Origin: Leptospira bouyouniensis
GTDB lineage: Bacteria > Spirochaetota > Leptospiria > Leptospirales > Leptospiraceae
Reading direction: 5' to 3'
Length of the DNA: 64,000 bases
Assembly: GCF_004769525.1 (NCBI RefSeq)
Contig: NZ_RQFT01000003.1
Span: 124,001-188,000 of the forward strand
Of this stretch, positions 1 through 9,221 are shown piece after piece. The notes under the pieces are model-generated. The model searched no databases, was not told the origin of the DNA, and worked only from the letters and a program-made list of their open reading frames with translations. Within the stretch, counting starts at the first letter, position 1; every line of letters begins with the position of its first letter. A program made the translations under genes and the position numbers.

Positions 1-1047
1 ATTGACCCGCTAAAAATCACAAATTTGTCAGCTTTGGGTCCATTGTTCGAAGATCCCAATATTCTGAAAATCTTCCATTCCGCACAAGATGACATTAAGG
101 CACTCAAACGTGACTTCGGCTTCAAATTTGTGAACACAGCTGACACAATGATCAGTTCACGATTATTGTCTTTAGAACAAAGTTCTTTATCATTTGTCGT
201 GGAACATTACCACAAAGTGACTCTTTCCAAAGTGGAACAAAAGTCTAATTGGGAGATTCGACCTCTTCAAAAACAACAACTCAAATATGCAGCGCTTGAT
301 ACGGCATATCTAGAATCCATCTGGTTAAAAATGGAAGAAGAGTTAAAACGAAGGTCTTTGTATGAGGAAGCCAAATCAGAATTTGAATTCATAGCTTCAG
401 AAGATTACGTGGCAAAAGAAGGAGAAGGATTTTCTCTTGGAAAATTTCCTGACATCCTCAATTTCACACCTCTCGAAAGAAGAAAAATATTAGAACTACT
501 TCGTTATCGTGATGAAAAAGCAAAACGAATCAACAAAGCAAGTTTTCGTGTATTTAATAATGATAGATTATCACAGGCAGTGAAGGGCCATCCAAACGAG
601 GAAAAATGCATTGAATGGTTTGGAAAAAAAGATGGAACCGAAATTTTCAAACTTTTGACTTCTGAATATAATGATCCAATTGATACTTCAGAACTTTCGA
701 AACGACATGGTGAAGACTTAAACGAAGATGAAAATCATAAATTTGAAAATGCTAAAAAGTGGCGACTTCGCATTATGCGAGCTAGACGAATGGAACATTC
801 GTTACTACCTTCGAATAAACAATTGATCACAATATTGAAAGCAGCTCCCAAAAACTTAGAAGAACTAAAAGCCTTAAATGTATTTTCTGAATGGAAAGTA
901 CAAAATTATGGTCCAAGTTTGCTTGCTGCAATCCAAGGTCTTCCTTTTGATTCGATGATCAACCGTTTGGTGGCCATCCGATCCAAAGAAGCATTTGTAG
1001 CCAAACGAAGGAAAAAACAAAACCAAAACTCGAAAGATGAGGGTTGA
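1..1047 (+). CDS. rnd: Ribonuclease D, 5'-truncated by window edge
   Basis: A 3'-to-5' exoribonuclease of the DEDD family, which trims tRNA precursors and other structured RNAs in the cytoplasm. The frame is open to base 1 and the first residues (IDPLKITN) are typical family sequence, so the true start lies upstream of the window. Exonuclease motif II is visible as HSAQDDIKAL and motif III as YAALDTAYL (the YxxxD pattern). The C-terminal half, with a repeated helical pattern around RRKILELLRYRDEKAKR, fits the HRDC RNA-binding domains. Its stop codon overlaps the start of the Nudix gene (TGATG), so the two are translationally coupled. Confidence 0.9.
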   Translation: MDPLKITNLSALGPLFEDPNILKIFHSAQDDIKALKRDFGFKFVNTADTMISSRLLSLEQSSLSFVVEHYHKVTLSKVEQKSNWEIRPLQKQQLKYAALDTAYLESIWLKMEEELKRRSLYEEAKSEFEFIASEDYVAKEGEGFSLGKFPDILNFTPLERRKILELLRYRDEKAKRINKASFRVFNNDRLSQAVKGHPNEEKCIEWFGKKDGTEIFKLLTSEYNDPIDTSELSKRHGEDLNEDENHKFENAKKWRLRIMRARRMEHSLLPSNKQLITILKAAPKNLEELKALNVFSEWKVQNYGPSLLAAIQGLPFDSMINRLVAIRSKEAFVAKRRKKQNQNSKDEG

Positions 1048-1673
1048 TGTTACCCTACGAGTCCTTTGTAAATCAACTTTCAAGGGACTTCGACACAATC
1101 CCTGATACATCGGAAACAAAATCCGGTGTCATATTTCCTTTGTTTGGTGCAAATGATACCGCCGAGGGGATCATCCTCACAGAACGCGCCAAACACCTAA
1201 AAAGTCACCCAGGACAAATCTCTTTCCCTGGAGGTGTGATGGAAAAAGCTGATCCCAATTTACTCGTGACAGCTCTCAGGGAATGGGAAGAAGAAATGGG
1301 TGTTGGTCGAAACTCACTCGATGTACTTGGCAAATTAGAAGGTTTACACACTCGCACCGGGTTTCATATCACTCCCTTTTTAGCGAAATATAATGGTGAT
1401 TTTTGTTTTTCTCGAAATGTAGACGAAGTCGAACAAATCATTTTATTACCATTTGCCGACCTTTGGACCAAACCTTTTTATGCGATTGAAATCCCAGGCA
1501 GAGAACCGAAACATTTTGCATATTATTTTGATCTGCCAGATGGACTTTTGTGGGGAGCCACTTGTGAAATGATTTTACGTTTCCTAAAGGACCACTCTCA
1601 CTTTGACCGTTCGCCACAAATCGTAAAACCAAATCTCACAAAACCACCCTTTTTAGATCCCAAAACCCTCTAA
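1047..1673 (+). CDS. Nudix hydrolase, CoA pyrophosphatase type
   Basis: Probable coenzyme A diphosphatase that cleaves CoA or oxidised CoA to phosphopantetheine and 3',5'-ADP. The Nudix box lies at about residues 62-85, with GG...E...REWEEEMG carrying the metal-binding glutamates. It is preceded by LTERAKHLKSHPGQISFPGG; this extension (LLTxR...L..H.G...FPGG) is the signature of the CoA-specific NUDT7/YeaB group. I chose ATG 1047 over the in-frame TTG at 1044, because the ATG overlaps the ribonuclease D stop and has GAGGG just upstream. Length is normal for the family at about 208 residues. Substrate assignment is by motif only. Confidence 0.88.
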   Translation: MLPYESFVNQLSRDFDTIPDTSETKSGVIFPLFGANDTAEGIILTERAKHLKSHPGQISFPGGVMEKADPNLLVTALREWEEEMGVGRNSLDVLGKLEGLHTRTGFHITPFLAKYNGDFCFSRNVDEVEQIILLPFADLWTKPFYAIEIPGREPKHFAYYFDLPDGLLWGATCEMILRFLKDHSHFDRSPQIVKPNLTKPPFLDPKTL

Positions 1674-1705
1674 GGGGAAAAGGATTTTTCGCCGATCTTG
1701 TACAA

Positions 1706-2839
1706 GTGCGAAAACAGAACGAATCCATTGCAAAACTCGGTACAAATTTCCGTTGGGGAATTGTTATAGTTTTAGTCATATCTTCATTTATTTTCACATT
1801 CCAAACAATTCTTTCGCAATCTTCACCTAACAAACGCTATGTTTTTATTCTGGATGCTAGTGGCTCTATGTCCGAAAAATGGGATGGCAAAACTCGGATG
1901 GCCGTTGCGAAAGAAAAACTAATACAAGTATTAGGTGGTCTACCTAAAGATGCAAGTGTTGGTCTCGTAGCTTATGGAAATCGGATCGCAGGTTGCCAAT
2001 CTGCAAGGTTATACCATCCCATCCAAAGAGGAGGAGCATCTGTCGTAAGCCAAAAACTGACAACCATTGTCCCTGCCGGTTCCACACCTATTGCCCAAAC
2101 CTTACAAGTGGTGGGCGAATACCTTTTGAATGACCAGGTAGAAACTGAAATTATCTTTATCTCGGATGGTGTGGAAAGTTGTGAAGGGGATCCCAAATCT
2201 GTATTGTACAACTGGCGCCAGTCCGGAAAAAAATTTCGTCTACAAATCCTTGGCATAGACATTGATCCTAAAGGTGAAGAGGACTTGAAACGGCTTTCGA
2301 TTTTAGGCGAAGGGAATTACTTTCCTCTGAAAACTCCAGGTGATTACGATAAATCTTTCCAAAAGATCTTTTCTCATTTGCAAACACCAGAAACCAAATC
2401 AGACTTTACAAACATTCCCATCACTCCATCAAATGATGGCTCGATTGGAAACACTCAAAATGTTGGTAAAATCCAAATTGTCAATATCTTACCTTATGAA
2501 GATGGATCCGAAAATGGGTATATAGTAAATTATGAATATTCCGCCAACGATCCAACGGAATACATGATCCAATTCTATCTATACCCAGCCGAAGAAAAAC
2601 ACCGCAGTTTCCCGATTCCACCGCTACGAGAGAGACGGATGGGTGATTTAGTGAGCCATCGGATTGAATGGAAACGTGGCAAAGAAGGGAAGGGACATTT
2701 TGTGATCCCCTTTCCACCTGGAAAACGTATGAAGTCTTCTGTCGAGCTATGGGATATGACAACGGTGCCGAAAATTATTGCCCTTTCTGATGAAAAACCC
2801 ATTCACGAGAAAGTCAGTTCTGACCGAAATGATAAGTAA
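1706..2839 (+). CDS. Secreted VWA-domain protein
   Basis: A von Willebrand factor A domain protein anchored at or exported across the inner membrane. Residues about 17-37 form a single hydrophobic segment (signal peptide or anchor). The metal-ion-dependent adhesion site follows as DASGSM at residues 50-55, with later VWA motifs at STPIAQTL and FISDGVESC. The C-terminal 150 residues after a Ser/Asn/Thr-rich linker are not recognised. The start is GTG. The stop overlaps the start of the next gene (TAATG). VWA proteins bind protein ligands through a divalent metal; the partner here is unknown. Confidence 0.82.
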   Translation: MRKQNESIAKLGTNFRWGIVIVLVISSFIFTFQTILSQSSPNKRYVFILDASGSMSEKWDGKTRMAVAKEKLIQVLGGLPKDASVGLVAYGNRIAGCQSARLYHPIQRGGASVVSQKLTTIVPAGSTPIAQTLQVVGEYLLNDQVETEIIFISDGVESCEGDPKSVLYNWRQSGKKFRLQILGIDIDPKGEEDLKRLSILGEGNYFPLKTPGDYDKSFQKIFSHLQTPETKSDFTNIPITPSNDGSIGNTQNVGKIQIVNILPYEDGSENGYIVNYEYSANDPTEYMIQFYLYPAEEKHRSFPIPPLRERRMGDLVSHRIEWKRGKEGKGHFVIPFPPGKRMKSSVELWDMTTVPKIIALSDEKPIHEKVSSDRNDK

Positions 2840-3366
2840 TGAGACAGAATTCTAAACTTTGGCGGGGTCCAACTCGGATTTTCATACTGACGATTTTGCT
2901 TTTAGGAACTTTTTTTTCCTTATCAGCCCTCGGCAATACCCAAGCCGTTTTTGCCAAAGAAAGGGAAAAACAAGGTGATTTACTCTTCCAAAAAGCCAAA
3001 GAATTTTTAGAAGACCGAAACCATTACCAATCAGTCGAAACCTGTAAAAGTTTTTTGATTTTGTATCCAGGGCATCCCAAAACAAGGGAAGTGCGCAAAA
3101 CATTGAGCTCCAATTACCGGATGACGGGCGACATTTTAGCCCTTGCCGAAAATGAACTGAAAATCTATAAAGAATTTCCCAATACGGAAGAAGGCCTCGA
3201 ATCGTATTTAATTTCAGGAAAAGCGTATGTACGAATGGGCCGAGAAGACAAAGCATATCAGATTTTTCAGGACATTATCAAAAATACGTATTCTAGTAAA
3301 ATTGCACAAGAAGCAGAATTAGAACTGACTCAGATGGAAATTTTAGGAGAGAGTAAAAATAAGTAA
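2839..3366 (+). CDS. Exported TPR/YbgF-like repeat protein
   Basis: A small exported protein of 175 residues. An N-terminal hydrophobic segment (about residues 12-30) is followed by tetratricopeptide-like helices: QGDLLFQKAKEFLEDRNHY and YLISGKAYVRMGREDKAYQ look like repeat A/B helices. It starts at ATG 2839, overlapping the stop of the VWA gene, so the two proteins are probably co-translated and may act together in the periplasm. VWA plus TPR pairs are common in BatA/BatB/BatC-type clusters, but no MoxR ATPase is seen here. Function is unknown. Confidence 0.75.
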   Translation: MRQNSKLWRGPTRIFILTILLLGTFFSLSALGNTQAVFAKEREKQGDLLFQKAKEFLEDRNHYQSVETCKSFLILYPGHPKTREVRKTLSSNYRMTGDILALAENELKIYKEFPNTEEGLESYLISGKAYVRMGREDKAYQIFQDIIKNTYSSKIAQEAELELTQMEILGESKNK

Positions 3367-3444
3367 TTTTTACGAAAATATTGCCCTAGGGATCTCCGAT
3401 AATAAACTAGGCACGTTGAGCAAAAAGGGTTCAGAGATTTAAGA

Positions 3445-4656
3445 ATGTCGTTTTTTCAAATGGTTACTTTCCCGGCGAACTCCTACATCATTGTAGAGGG
3501 GAAAAAGGATGCGAACAATTTCTATATCATCCGCGAGGGAAAAGTACGTGTCACTCGTGAGACGGCTGTTGTTGGTGAAGACCCCAATCAGGTTTTAGGA
3601 CCGGGTGACTTTTTTGGTGTTGTGGCGGCGATGAGCCAACACCCACAAATTGAATCCGCAACTTCCCTTACAAATGTATCATTAATCTCTGTTAGTTACG
3701 ACCAATTTGGAACACTCATCCAAAAGTCAACGGCAGTTGCGATGAATATCATTCGTTTCTTCTCTATGAAGTTACGACAATTTGATACTACAATAACACG
3801 ATTATCGTTTCGTAATGCTGTCGAAGAAGATCCAAACGAACTCTTTAAGATTGGTGAATACTACTTCCAACAGCAAAATACTTCTCATGCAACATTTGCT
3901 TACCAAAGTTATTTAAAACATTTACCAAATGGTCAATTTGTACCGCAGGCAAAACTTCGATTACAAACAATGAACCAAGCGTTTCAATCCGCTCCCATTG
4001 ATTACACTAAGTTCAATCGAAATTACAAAGATAGTGAAATGATCTTTTGTGAACACGAGCCTGGTAAGGAACTATTCATTTTACAAAGTGGAAAAGTAAA
4101 AATTTCTAAAATCGTAAACCAAAACGAAGTGATGCTCGCTGTTCTGCAAGCTGGAGATATTTTTGGGGAGATGGCCATCCTTGATAACAAACCTCGTTCT
4201 GCTTCTGCCGTTGCTGCAGGTGATGTGGAACTCCTTGCCATCAACAAAGCTAACTTTGAGGGAATGGTGAAAGCCCAACCTCAACTCGCGACTCGCCTCA
4301 TTACACTTTTGTCTGAAAGGATTTGGATTGCTTATAAACAATTGGCAAACCTTCTATTAAAAGACCCACAAGGTCGTATTGTGGACACACTTATGACCTT
4401 AGCGGAAAAAAACCGTATCAAAGTTGCTCCGAAACAAGCATATAATTTCGAAATTGGAACCAAAGACCTACTCAAGATGGTGGGTCTCACTGATCCAAAA
4501 GACGAACTCATTATTTCCGATATCATGAAAAATAATAAATTTATTCGTATGGATATGGGAAAAATTGTTTGTTCCGACATGGCAGAGTTGGAAAAACTCG
4601 TCCAATTCTACCATAAGAAGGCTAATATGGAGAATAAGCTCAAGAAGCTGAAATAA
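3445..4656 (+). CDS. Protein with two cyclic-nucleotide-binding domains
   Basis: Cytoplasmic regulator-like protein of 403 residues. Residues about 1-120 form a first CNB fold, but its phosphate-binding cassette is degenerate (FFGVVAAMSQHPQIESAT, without the GE...R pair). Residues 126-180 look like a TPR-type helical linker. A second CNB fold at about 190-320 has an intact cassette, FGEMAILDNKPRSASA, with GE at 241-242 and Arg251, so it could bind cAMP or cGMP. The last 90 residues may be a diverged helix-turn-helix. A STAS gene follows 48 bases downstream on the same strand. Target and ligand are not known. Confidence 0.82.
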   Translation: MSFFQMVTFPANSYIIVEGKKDANNFYIIREGKVRVTRETAVVGEDPNQVLGPGDFFGVVAAMSQHPQIESATSLTNVSLISVSYDQFGTLIQKSTAVAMNIIRFFSMKLRQFDTTITRLSFRNAVEEDPNELFKIGEYYFQQQNTSHATFAYQSYLKHLPNGQFVPQAKLRLQTMNQAFQSAPIDYTKFNRNYKDSEMIFCEHEPGKELFILQSGKVKISKIVNQNEVMLAVLQAGDIFGEMAILDNKPRSASAVAAGDVELLAINKANFEGMVKAQPQLATRLITLLSERIWIAYKQLANLLLKDPQGRIVDTLMTLAEKNRIKVAPKQAYNFEIGTKDLLKMVGLTDPKDELIISDIMKNNKFIRMDMGKIVCSDMAELEKLVQFYHKKANMENKLKKLK

Positions 4657-4704
4657 CTTCTTGCCAACTTATTTCTCCTGACTAATGTTAGAGGCCAAAG
4701 AAAT

Positions 4705-5010
4705 ATGAGTGATAAAATACTAGTTGAAGAAAAAGGAAATACGATCCGTGTTCGTTTTATGGACCAAATCCTAGATGGAAATGCTCCCGAACTACGTGAA
4801 ATTCTAGCGGATATATTAGAGAAGAATGTCCAAGAGATTTATTTGGACTTAGAAAAAGTGGTGATTGTCAGTTCCCTTGGGATCTCTCGTTTGCTTTCCT
4901 TCAAAAACAAAGCGGACGAAAAGAAAATGGTAGTTAAAATTGTGAACATCCAAGACAAACTAAAAGAAACTTTGAAAAAATTGATGTTAGATCAGTTTTT
5001 TGGAATTTAA
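4705..5010 (+). CDS. STAS-domain anti-sigma factor antagonist-like protein
   Basis: A stand-alone STAS domain of 101 residues. The pattern IYLDLEKVVIVSSLGISRLLSFKN matches the SpoIIAA-type helix cap, where a Ser in the S-S-L-G-I segment is the usual phosphorylation site of a partner-switching kinase. No serine kinase or phosphatase gene is adjacent. It lies just after the double CNB protein and probably shares its transcript. Its likely role is partner switching in a regulatory cascade; the partner is not in the window. Confidence 0.85.
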   Translation: MSDKILVEEKGNTIRVRFMDQILDGNAPELREILADILEKNVQEIYLDLEKVVIVSSLGISRLLSFKNKADEKKMVVKIVNIQDKLKETLKKLMLDQFFGI

Positions 5011-5222
5011 TTCACGATCCCATTTTTTTTAATTCAAATCTGATTTTCCCCAGTTGCCATTTCAAATATATATACTTTGATTGAAATTCCAATGGGGAGA
5101 TTGATTTCCACAAGAGTAAATTCTTTTCTCACAAATTGAATTGCAATACCCATAATAGAAGATTTCATTCTTCTTTATGCCAAAACCCATTGAAAAATTA
5201 ATATTTCTTCCAGTACAGATGA
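5011..5222. other. AT-rich intergenic stretch, no gene recognised
   Basis: Low-GC sequence between the STAS gene and the cyclase remnant, with no convincing reading frame on the plus strand. On the minus strand a short open frame without a start codon carries several Cys, Tyr and Asn residues (around 5,080-5,240). It may be chance or decayed sequence. Confidence 0.4.
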
Positions 5223-5399
5223 ACTCGTAAAAGAATTTTTCATTGTGAGTTTAGAGGAGAAGTTCCAGCCAAACACAAACGGAAAATCCGAATGTATTTT
5301 GTGGAGAGACTCCTTCCCGGATTACACCGAGAAGGTCATACAAAAGTATCCAACCAAGAGTTTGTGAATCGTTACAAGGCTCTTAGTGGATTGGCTTAA
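5223..5399 (+). pseudogene. Remnant of a class III adenylate/guanylate cyclase C-terminus
   Basis: A 58-codon open frame without a start codon, ending in TAA at 5397-5399. It reads as the tail of a class III nucleotide cyclase: CEFRGEVPAKHKRKIRMYFV followed by ERLLPGL and a final NQEFVNRYKALSGL. The R-G-x-V-x-x-K-x-K-x-x-I-x-x-Y-F-V pattern is the last strand of the cyclase catalytic domain in spirochaete-type cyclases (from memory of the family). A stop codon sits just upstream (5220-5222) and no catalytic-domain sequence is visible further 5', so this is a deletion remnant. It converges on gmd, whose stop codon overlaps its end. Confidence 0.5.
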
Positions 5400-6412
5400 A
5401 ATCCTTGAGCTTTTAAATCAGCTTCCATCATAATTTTAACGAGTTCTTTGAACTTCACTTTTGGTTCCCAACCTAACTGACGTTTTGCTTTTTCAGGATT
5501 TCCAATGAGAAGTTCTACTTCAGTTGGTCTGTAATATTTAGGATCAATTTTCACAAGAACTTGGCCAGTTTTTTTGTCCTTACCAATTTCTTTGTCTTCT
5601 TTGCCTTCCCATACCACTTCATAACCAGCAATTTTGTAAGACTCTTCAATGAATTCACGAACTGTGTGAGTTTCATTCGTAGCCACAACGTAATCATCAG
5701 GTTTGGCTTGTTGTAACATCATCCACATCATCTCAACATAATCTGGAGCGTATCCCCAATCCCGTTTTGAATCAATGTTTCCCATCGTAATGAAAGGAAG
5801 TTTGCCAGCTTTCACTGCCGAAACACCGAGAGTAATCTTTCGAGTCACAAAAGTTTCACCGCGTCTTGGAGATTCATGGTTAAATAAAATTCCATTGGAT
5901 GCGTGCAAATCATAAGCTTCACGATAATTCACTACCGCCCAATAAGCATAAAGTTTTGCGACCGCATACGGCGAACGTGGATAAAATGGTGTTTTTTCAG
6001 TTTGTGGGACTTCTTGTACAAGACCGTACAATTCAGAAGTAGAAGCTTGGTAGAACCTTGATTTAATACCTGTTTGTTTGATAGCATCTAAAATTCGAAG
6101 GGTTCCCACTGCATCTACTTCTGCTGTGTATTCCGGAACCTCAAAAGAAACCTGAACATGTGATTGGGCAGCAAGATTGTATATTTCCGAAGGTTGGATC
6201 TTTTCTAAAATTCGGTTTAAGTTGGAGGAATCTGTCAGATCTCCATAATGCAAAAATAGGTTTGGGTTTCCATGTAAGTGCTCAATCCGATTACGGTTGA
6301 ACAAACTGGTTCTACGAACGATACCATGGACTTCGTATCCTTTTTCGAGGAGGAGTTCTGCTAAGTAGGAACCATCTTGGCCTGTGATTCCTGTTATGAG
6401 TGCTTTTTTCAT
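5396..6412 (-). CDS. gmd: GDP-mannose 4,6-dehydratase
   Basis: Converts GDP-D-mannose to GDP-4-keto-6-deoxymannose, the precursor of GDP-fucose, GDP-rhamnose or GDP-perosamine for surface polysaccharide. It is an extended short-chain dehydrogenase: NADP-binding [14 protein letters not shown] at residues 8-21, the T-S-E triad part at STSELYG (124-130), and Tyr149 with Lys153 in [27 protein letters not shown] is a strongly conserved family segment. Length of 338 residues is slightly shorter than the E. coli enzyme. It stands alone; the usual next enzyme (fcl or rmd) is not in the window. Confidence 0.96.
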   Translation of the reverse strand: MKKALITGITGQDGSYLAELLLEKGYEVHGIVRRTSLFNRNRIEHLHGNPNLFLHYGDLTDSSNLNRILEKIQPSEIYNLAAQSHVQVSFEVPEYTAEVDAVGTLRILDAIKQTGIKSRFYQASTSELYGLVQEVPQTEKTPFYPRSPYAVAKLYAYWAVVNYREAYDLHASNGILFNHESPRRGETFVTRKITLGVSAVKAGKLPFITMGNIDSKRDWGYAPDYVEMMWMMLQQAKPDDYVVATNETHTVREFIEESYKIAGYEVVWEGKEDKEIGKDKKTGQVLVKIDPKYYRPTEVELLIGNPEKAKRQLGWEPKVKFKELVKIMMEADLKAQGF

Positions 6413-6559
6413 AGATCAGAGAACAGTTTTTCAAGAATCTTCATAATGAAAAGGCAAAAATGGGTTCAAGTTCACTAATTATCCCAAAATTCCCACTGAA
6501 TTCATTTTGCCTTTTCCCGTTTCTTTAACAATTTGGCAAATATTACAATTATTACAAAA

Positions 6560-7996
6560 ATGTTACATCGCCAACGGTCATCTATTGTTTCTCTCTTCCT
6601 GGTATTTGCCTTGGTAATACCAACTATCTCCCTCTTCTCCCAAGAGAAACGAGAAGGCACCACGGATCAATCTATACCTTTGGGAGATGAGAAAAAGGAA
6701 ACCCCTATTTCTCAAACAAACAAAGAGCTACAAAACACAAATCCATCCCCCATCCAGCCGAACACAGGAAACTCGGCTTCATCTCCTAATCCTGCGAACA
6801 GTGGAAACACAACCTCACCGACAACTCCAAATCCTACCAACACGGGAACAGTTGCACCGGCAACCGAAAACAAATCTAATTGGGAAACAGGTCTTGGCAA
6901 AGGGATTCGTGCAGTTTCCAATGATGGCAAACATTCAATCCAAATCCGATTCCGATCCCAGATGCAAGGGAACCAAACATTTCAATTGGATCCTTCTCAA
7001 GACACATCGAACTTTCTGGTACGAAGAACGAGACTTGCCTTACGCGCAGGTCTTTTCAATGATACTTGGCTTGTAAACTTACAGTTGGGCTTTGCGGAAC
7101 GAGATATGGAAAGTCAAAGGAGAAATACCTTAAGGGATGCCAATATCATCTACAACCAATACCGCGACGTAAAAGTTGCCTTTGGTCAAATGAAAGTTCC
7201 ATTCAGTAGACAACGATGGAATTCTTCTAGTGCTCTACAAACAGTAGATAGGTCTAGTGTGAATTCTGAATTTAACTTAGACCGTGATGTAGGAGCCTAC
7301 CTATTTTCTGAAGATCTATTTGGCAACAAACGAATGTTTGCTTATTATTTGGGAGTTTTTGGTGGTCAAGGTCGTAACCGAGTCGAAAGACAAACTCCCG
7401 GTGTATTGACAGTTGCTCGATTTATTTTTTCTCCTTTCGGTGGGATGTCAAAGTCTGGTTCTGATAACGATTGGTTGTCCGAAGTTGATTTTGCAAGATA
7501 CAAAGATCCAAAAATTTCTTTTGGTGTTTCAGGTGCTTATAACAAAAATTCTGATCGATCTTTGAGTACACATGGAACGGAATATAGTTTTGCAAAATTT
7601 AACTATAGCCATGCGGCCGGAGATATCTATTTCAAATGGATGGGATTTTCTTTTCAGTATGAATGGTTGTGGCGGAGAGCAAACACTGCCTATGTGGAGA
7701 GAACCGTTAGTTCTGCGCTCACGAGAGAATATTCCAGAAGTGGACAAGGCCATTTTGTGCAACTAGGGTATCTATTCACTAATCAATATGAGTTGGTTTT
7801 TCGATTTGGAGAGTTTCGACCTTTAGGGGAAACCGATCCGACTATGAAGTATTCTCGTGAAGTGGGAGGAGCCTTATCCTATTATTTTGCCGAACACAAC
7901 CTCAAATGGCAAACAGACTATTTTTATTATACCGGAACTCCTACTGCTGCAGAAGGAGATCATGTTGTTCGAACTCAAATACAGGTATTTTATTAA
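6560..7996 (+). CDS. Outer-membrane porin, phosphate-selective OprO/OprP family
   Basis: A beta-barrel outer-membrane channel. From ATG 6560 the protein opens with a clear signal peptide (MLHRQRSSIVSLFLVFALVI...FSQ). A low-complexity linker rich in Pro, Asn, Thr and Ser follows (about residues 40-105). The barrel begins near SIQIRFRSQMQGN, and RRTRLALRAGLFNDTWLVNL and FGQMKVPFSRQRW are typical of the OprO/OprP (porin O and P) family. The C-terminus ends in an aromatic (QIQVFY), as outer-membrane barrels do. A TTG at 6533 is in frame but would place extra residues before the signal peptide. Neither start has a good ribosome site. Phosphate specificity is not shown. Confidence 0.85.
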   Translation: MLHRQRSSIVSLFLVFALVIPTISLFSQEKREGTTDQSIPLGDEKKETPISQTNKELQNTNPSPIQPNTGNSASSPNPANSGNTTSPTTPNPTNTGTVAPATENKSNWETGLGKGIRAVSNDGKHSIQIRFRSQMQGNQTFQLDPSQDTSNFLVRRTRLALRAGLFNDTWLVNLQLGFAERDMESQRRNTLRDANIIYNQYRDVKVAFGQMKVPFSRQRWNSSSALQTVDRSSVNSEFNLDRDVGAYLFSEDLFGNKRMFAYYLGVFGGQGRNRVERQTPGVLTVARFIFSPFGGMSKSGSDNDWLSEVDFARYKDPKISFGVSGAYNKNSDRSLSTHGTEYSFAKFNYSHAAGDIYFKWMGFSFQYEWLWRRANTAYVERTVSSALTREYSRSGQGHFVQLGYLFTNQYELVFRFGEFRPLGETDPTMKYSREVGGALSYYFAEHNLKWQTDYFYYTGTPTAAEGDHVVRTQIQVFY

Positions 7997-7997
7997 T

Positions 7998-8522
7998 ATG
8001 AAACGATTGATTCTTTTTTCCTTATTTTTCTTTTTCATCTTTAATCTCTTCTATTGCCAAGCACAAAGAGAAGATAAAATCAAAGAGACACAAAATCAAT
8101 GTTTGCAAACGATGTATGTTGCGAGTTTGAATGCAGGCCGCACAGGTTTTAGTGGGAGTTTTCAATTTTTAGGATCATGTTCTGCTTCTTCCAATTATAG
8201 CCCATCTTGTATCGAATCCTATGCTGTCACACGAGAAGAACTTACCTGTCTTCCTGGTTATACAAAATCCAGTGCCAAATGTTCGACTCAAAACCTAGTC
8301 GGTGTTTGTCGATACCAACCAAATGGTGATACGACAAAAGTAAATACCATTGTCTATGTTAAACCCAACGATACTAAAGAGTTTGCCATGACAGATTGCC
8401 AAAACATAGCGACAGGTTCCATTTTCACTGAAACATATTTTAACCCAACGGATCGAACCACATCTTTAGATACGATCCTAACCAATGGATATCTTTGTGT
8501 TGATCGAGCACAAAAAAATTAA
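7998..8522 (+). CDS. Cys-rich putative lipoprotein following the porin
   Basis: Unrecognised exported protein of 174 residues. ATG 7998 lies one base after the porin stop. The N-terminus is a signal peptide ending at a possible spirochaetal lipobox (FNLFYC, Cys20). Eight further cysteines in the mature part suggest disulfides in the periplasm or at the surface. The spacing and order indicate an operon with the porin, so it may be a barrel accessory or surface lipoprotein. No known domain was recognised. Confidence 0.7.
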   Translation: MKRLILFSLFFFFIFNLFYCQAQREDKIKETQNQCLQTMYVASLNAGRTGFSGSFQFLGSCSASSNYSPSCIESYAVTREELTCLPGYTKSSAKCSTQNLVGVCRYQPNGDTTKVNTIVYVKPNDTKEFAMTDCQNIATGSIFTETYFNPTDRTTSLDTILTNGYLCVDRAQKN

Positions 8523-8545
8523 TGGATACCACTTAAATTTTAAGA

Positions 8546-8598
8546 ATTGAAATTATGAAATTTCGCATGATTACATTTTGTAATTTCATAATTTCAAT
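8546..8598. repeat. Perfect 17-bp AT-rich inverted repeat
   Basis: Left arm 8546-8562 (ATTGAAATTATGAAATT) and right arm 8582-8598 are exact reverse complements separated by 19 bases. It lies between convergent genes (lipoprotein on plus, ACP-like gene on minus), where a bidirectional transcription end would be expected. The stem is almost entirely A/T with no GC-rich core or clean T tract, so a standard intrinsic terminator is uncertain. Confidence 0.7.
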
Positions 8599-8678
8599 AA
8601 AGTCATCATGATTAATCTTATCTAATCATTCATAAATTTCTTATTTTCAAATAATGATTACAGCTTTTTCTTCAAATT

Positions 8679-9131
8679 TCATTCTTTTGAATTTTTATCA
8701 TTTTTATCTTGGATTTTTTTCCACACAAGAATGACTAAATCCTTAAGTTTTGTAGTATTTAATGCCTCATTATTTTCTATTTTGATGTTGAATTTATTCT
8801 CGATTTCCAAAATAATTTCTACATCAGCCATAGAGTCAAATTTCCAAAAAAAACTTAAGTTTTTCGAGAAATCATCCTCATCGGAAATTCGTGATAAATC
8901 AGCATCTAAATATTTTTCCAATATTTCCTTAACATCTATAACAATATCTTCCGGTATATGTAGTGACTTAAAATATTTTTCATAGAATGATTTTGCATCC
9001 AATTTCATTCTTCCGGAAAATACTTTCTCAATTTTTCGTTTTTTCGACCAACCTTCATAAACGGTGAATAAAATAAAAAATAATGTTATAAATACAATTA
9101 TCAAAAATATATTAATAAAAATATGCATCAT
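8679..9131 (-). CDS. Membrane-anchored acyl-carrier-protein-like protein
   Basis: A 150-residue protein with one N-terminal transmembrane helix (about residues 4-25), a basic stretch, and a C-terminal domain resembling an acyl carrier protein. FDSMADVEIILEIENKFNIK at 98-117 matches the ACP helix II region, with Ser100 as the candidate 4'-phosphopantetheine site (DSM instead of the usual DSL), followed by NTTKLKDLV like helix IV. It is a single gene in very AT-rich sequence with no acyltransferase or synthetase next to it. I chose ATG 9131 over an upstream TTG (9140); neither has a clear ribosome site. It may present an acyl chain at the membrane; this is inference. Confidence 0.65.
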   Translation of the reverse strand: MMHIFINIFLIIVFITLFFILFTVYEGWSKKRKIEKVFSGRMKLDAKSFYEKYFKSLHIPEDIVIDVKEILEKYLDADLSRISDEDDFSKNLSFFWKFDSMADVEIILEIENKFNIKIENNEALNTTKLKDLVILVWKKIQDKNDKNSKE

Positions 9132-9221
9132 ATTATTCAATTACTATGATCATCATTTTAAAATTACAAAGCAAGGATTCCTTGAGTAATAATCATTATT
9201 GAACAAATGACGCATTACAGC

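Noticed and set aside
5080..5260. Cys/Tyr/Asn-rich minus-strand open frame beside gmd
   Set aside because: No start codon, overlaps the better supported cyclase remnant on the other strand, and no family recognised.
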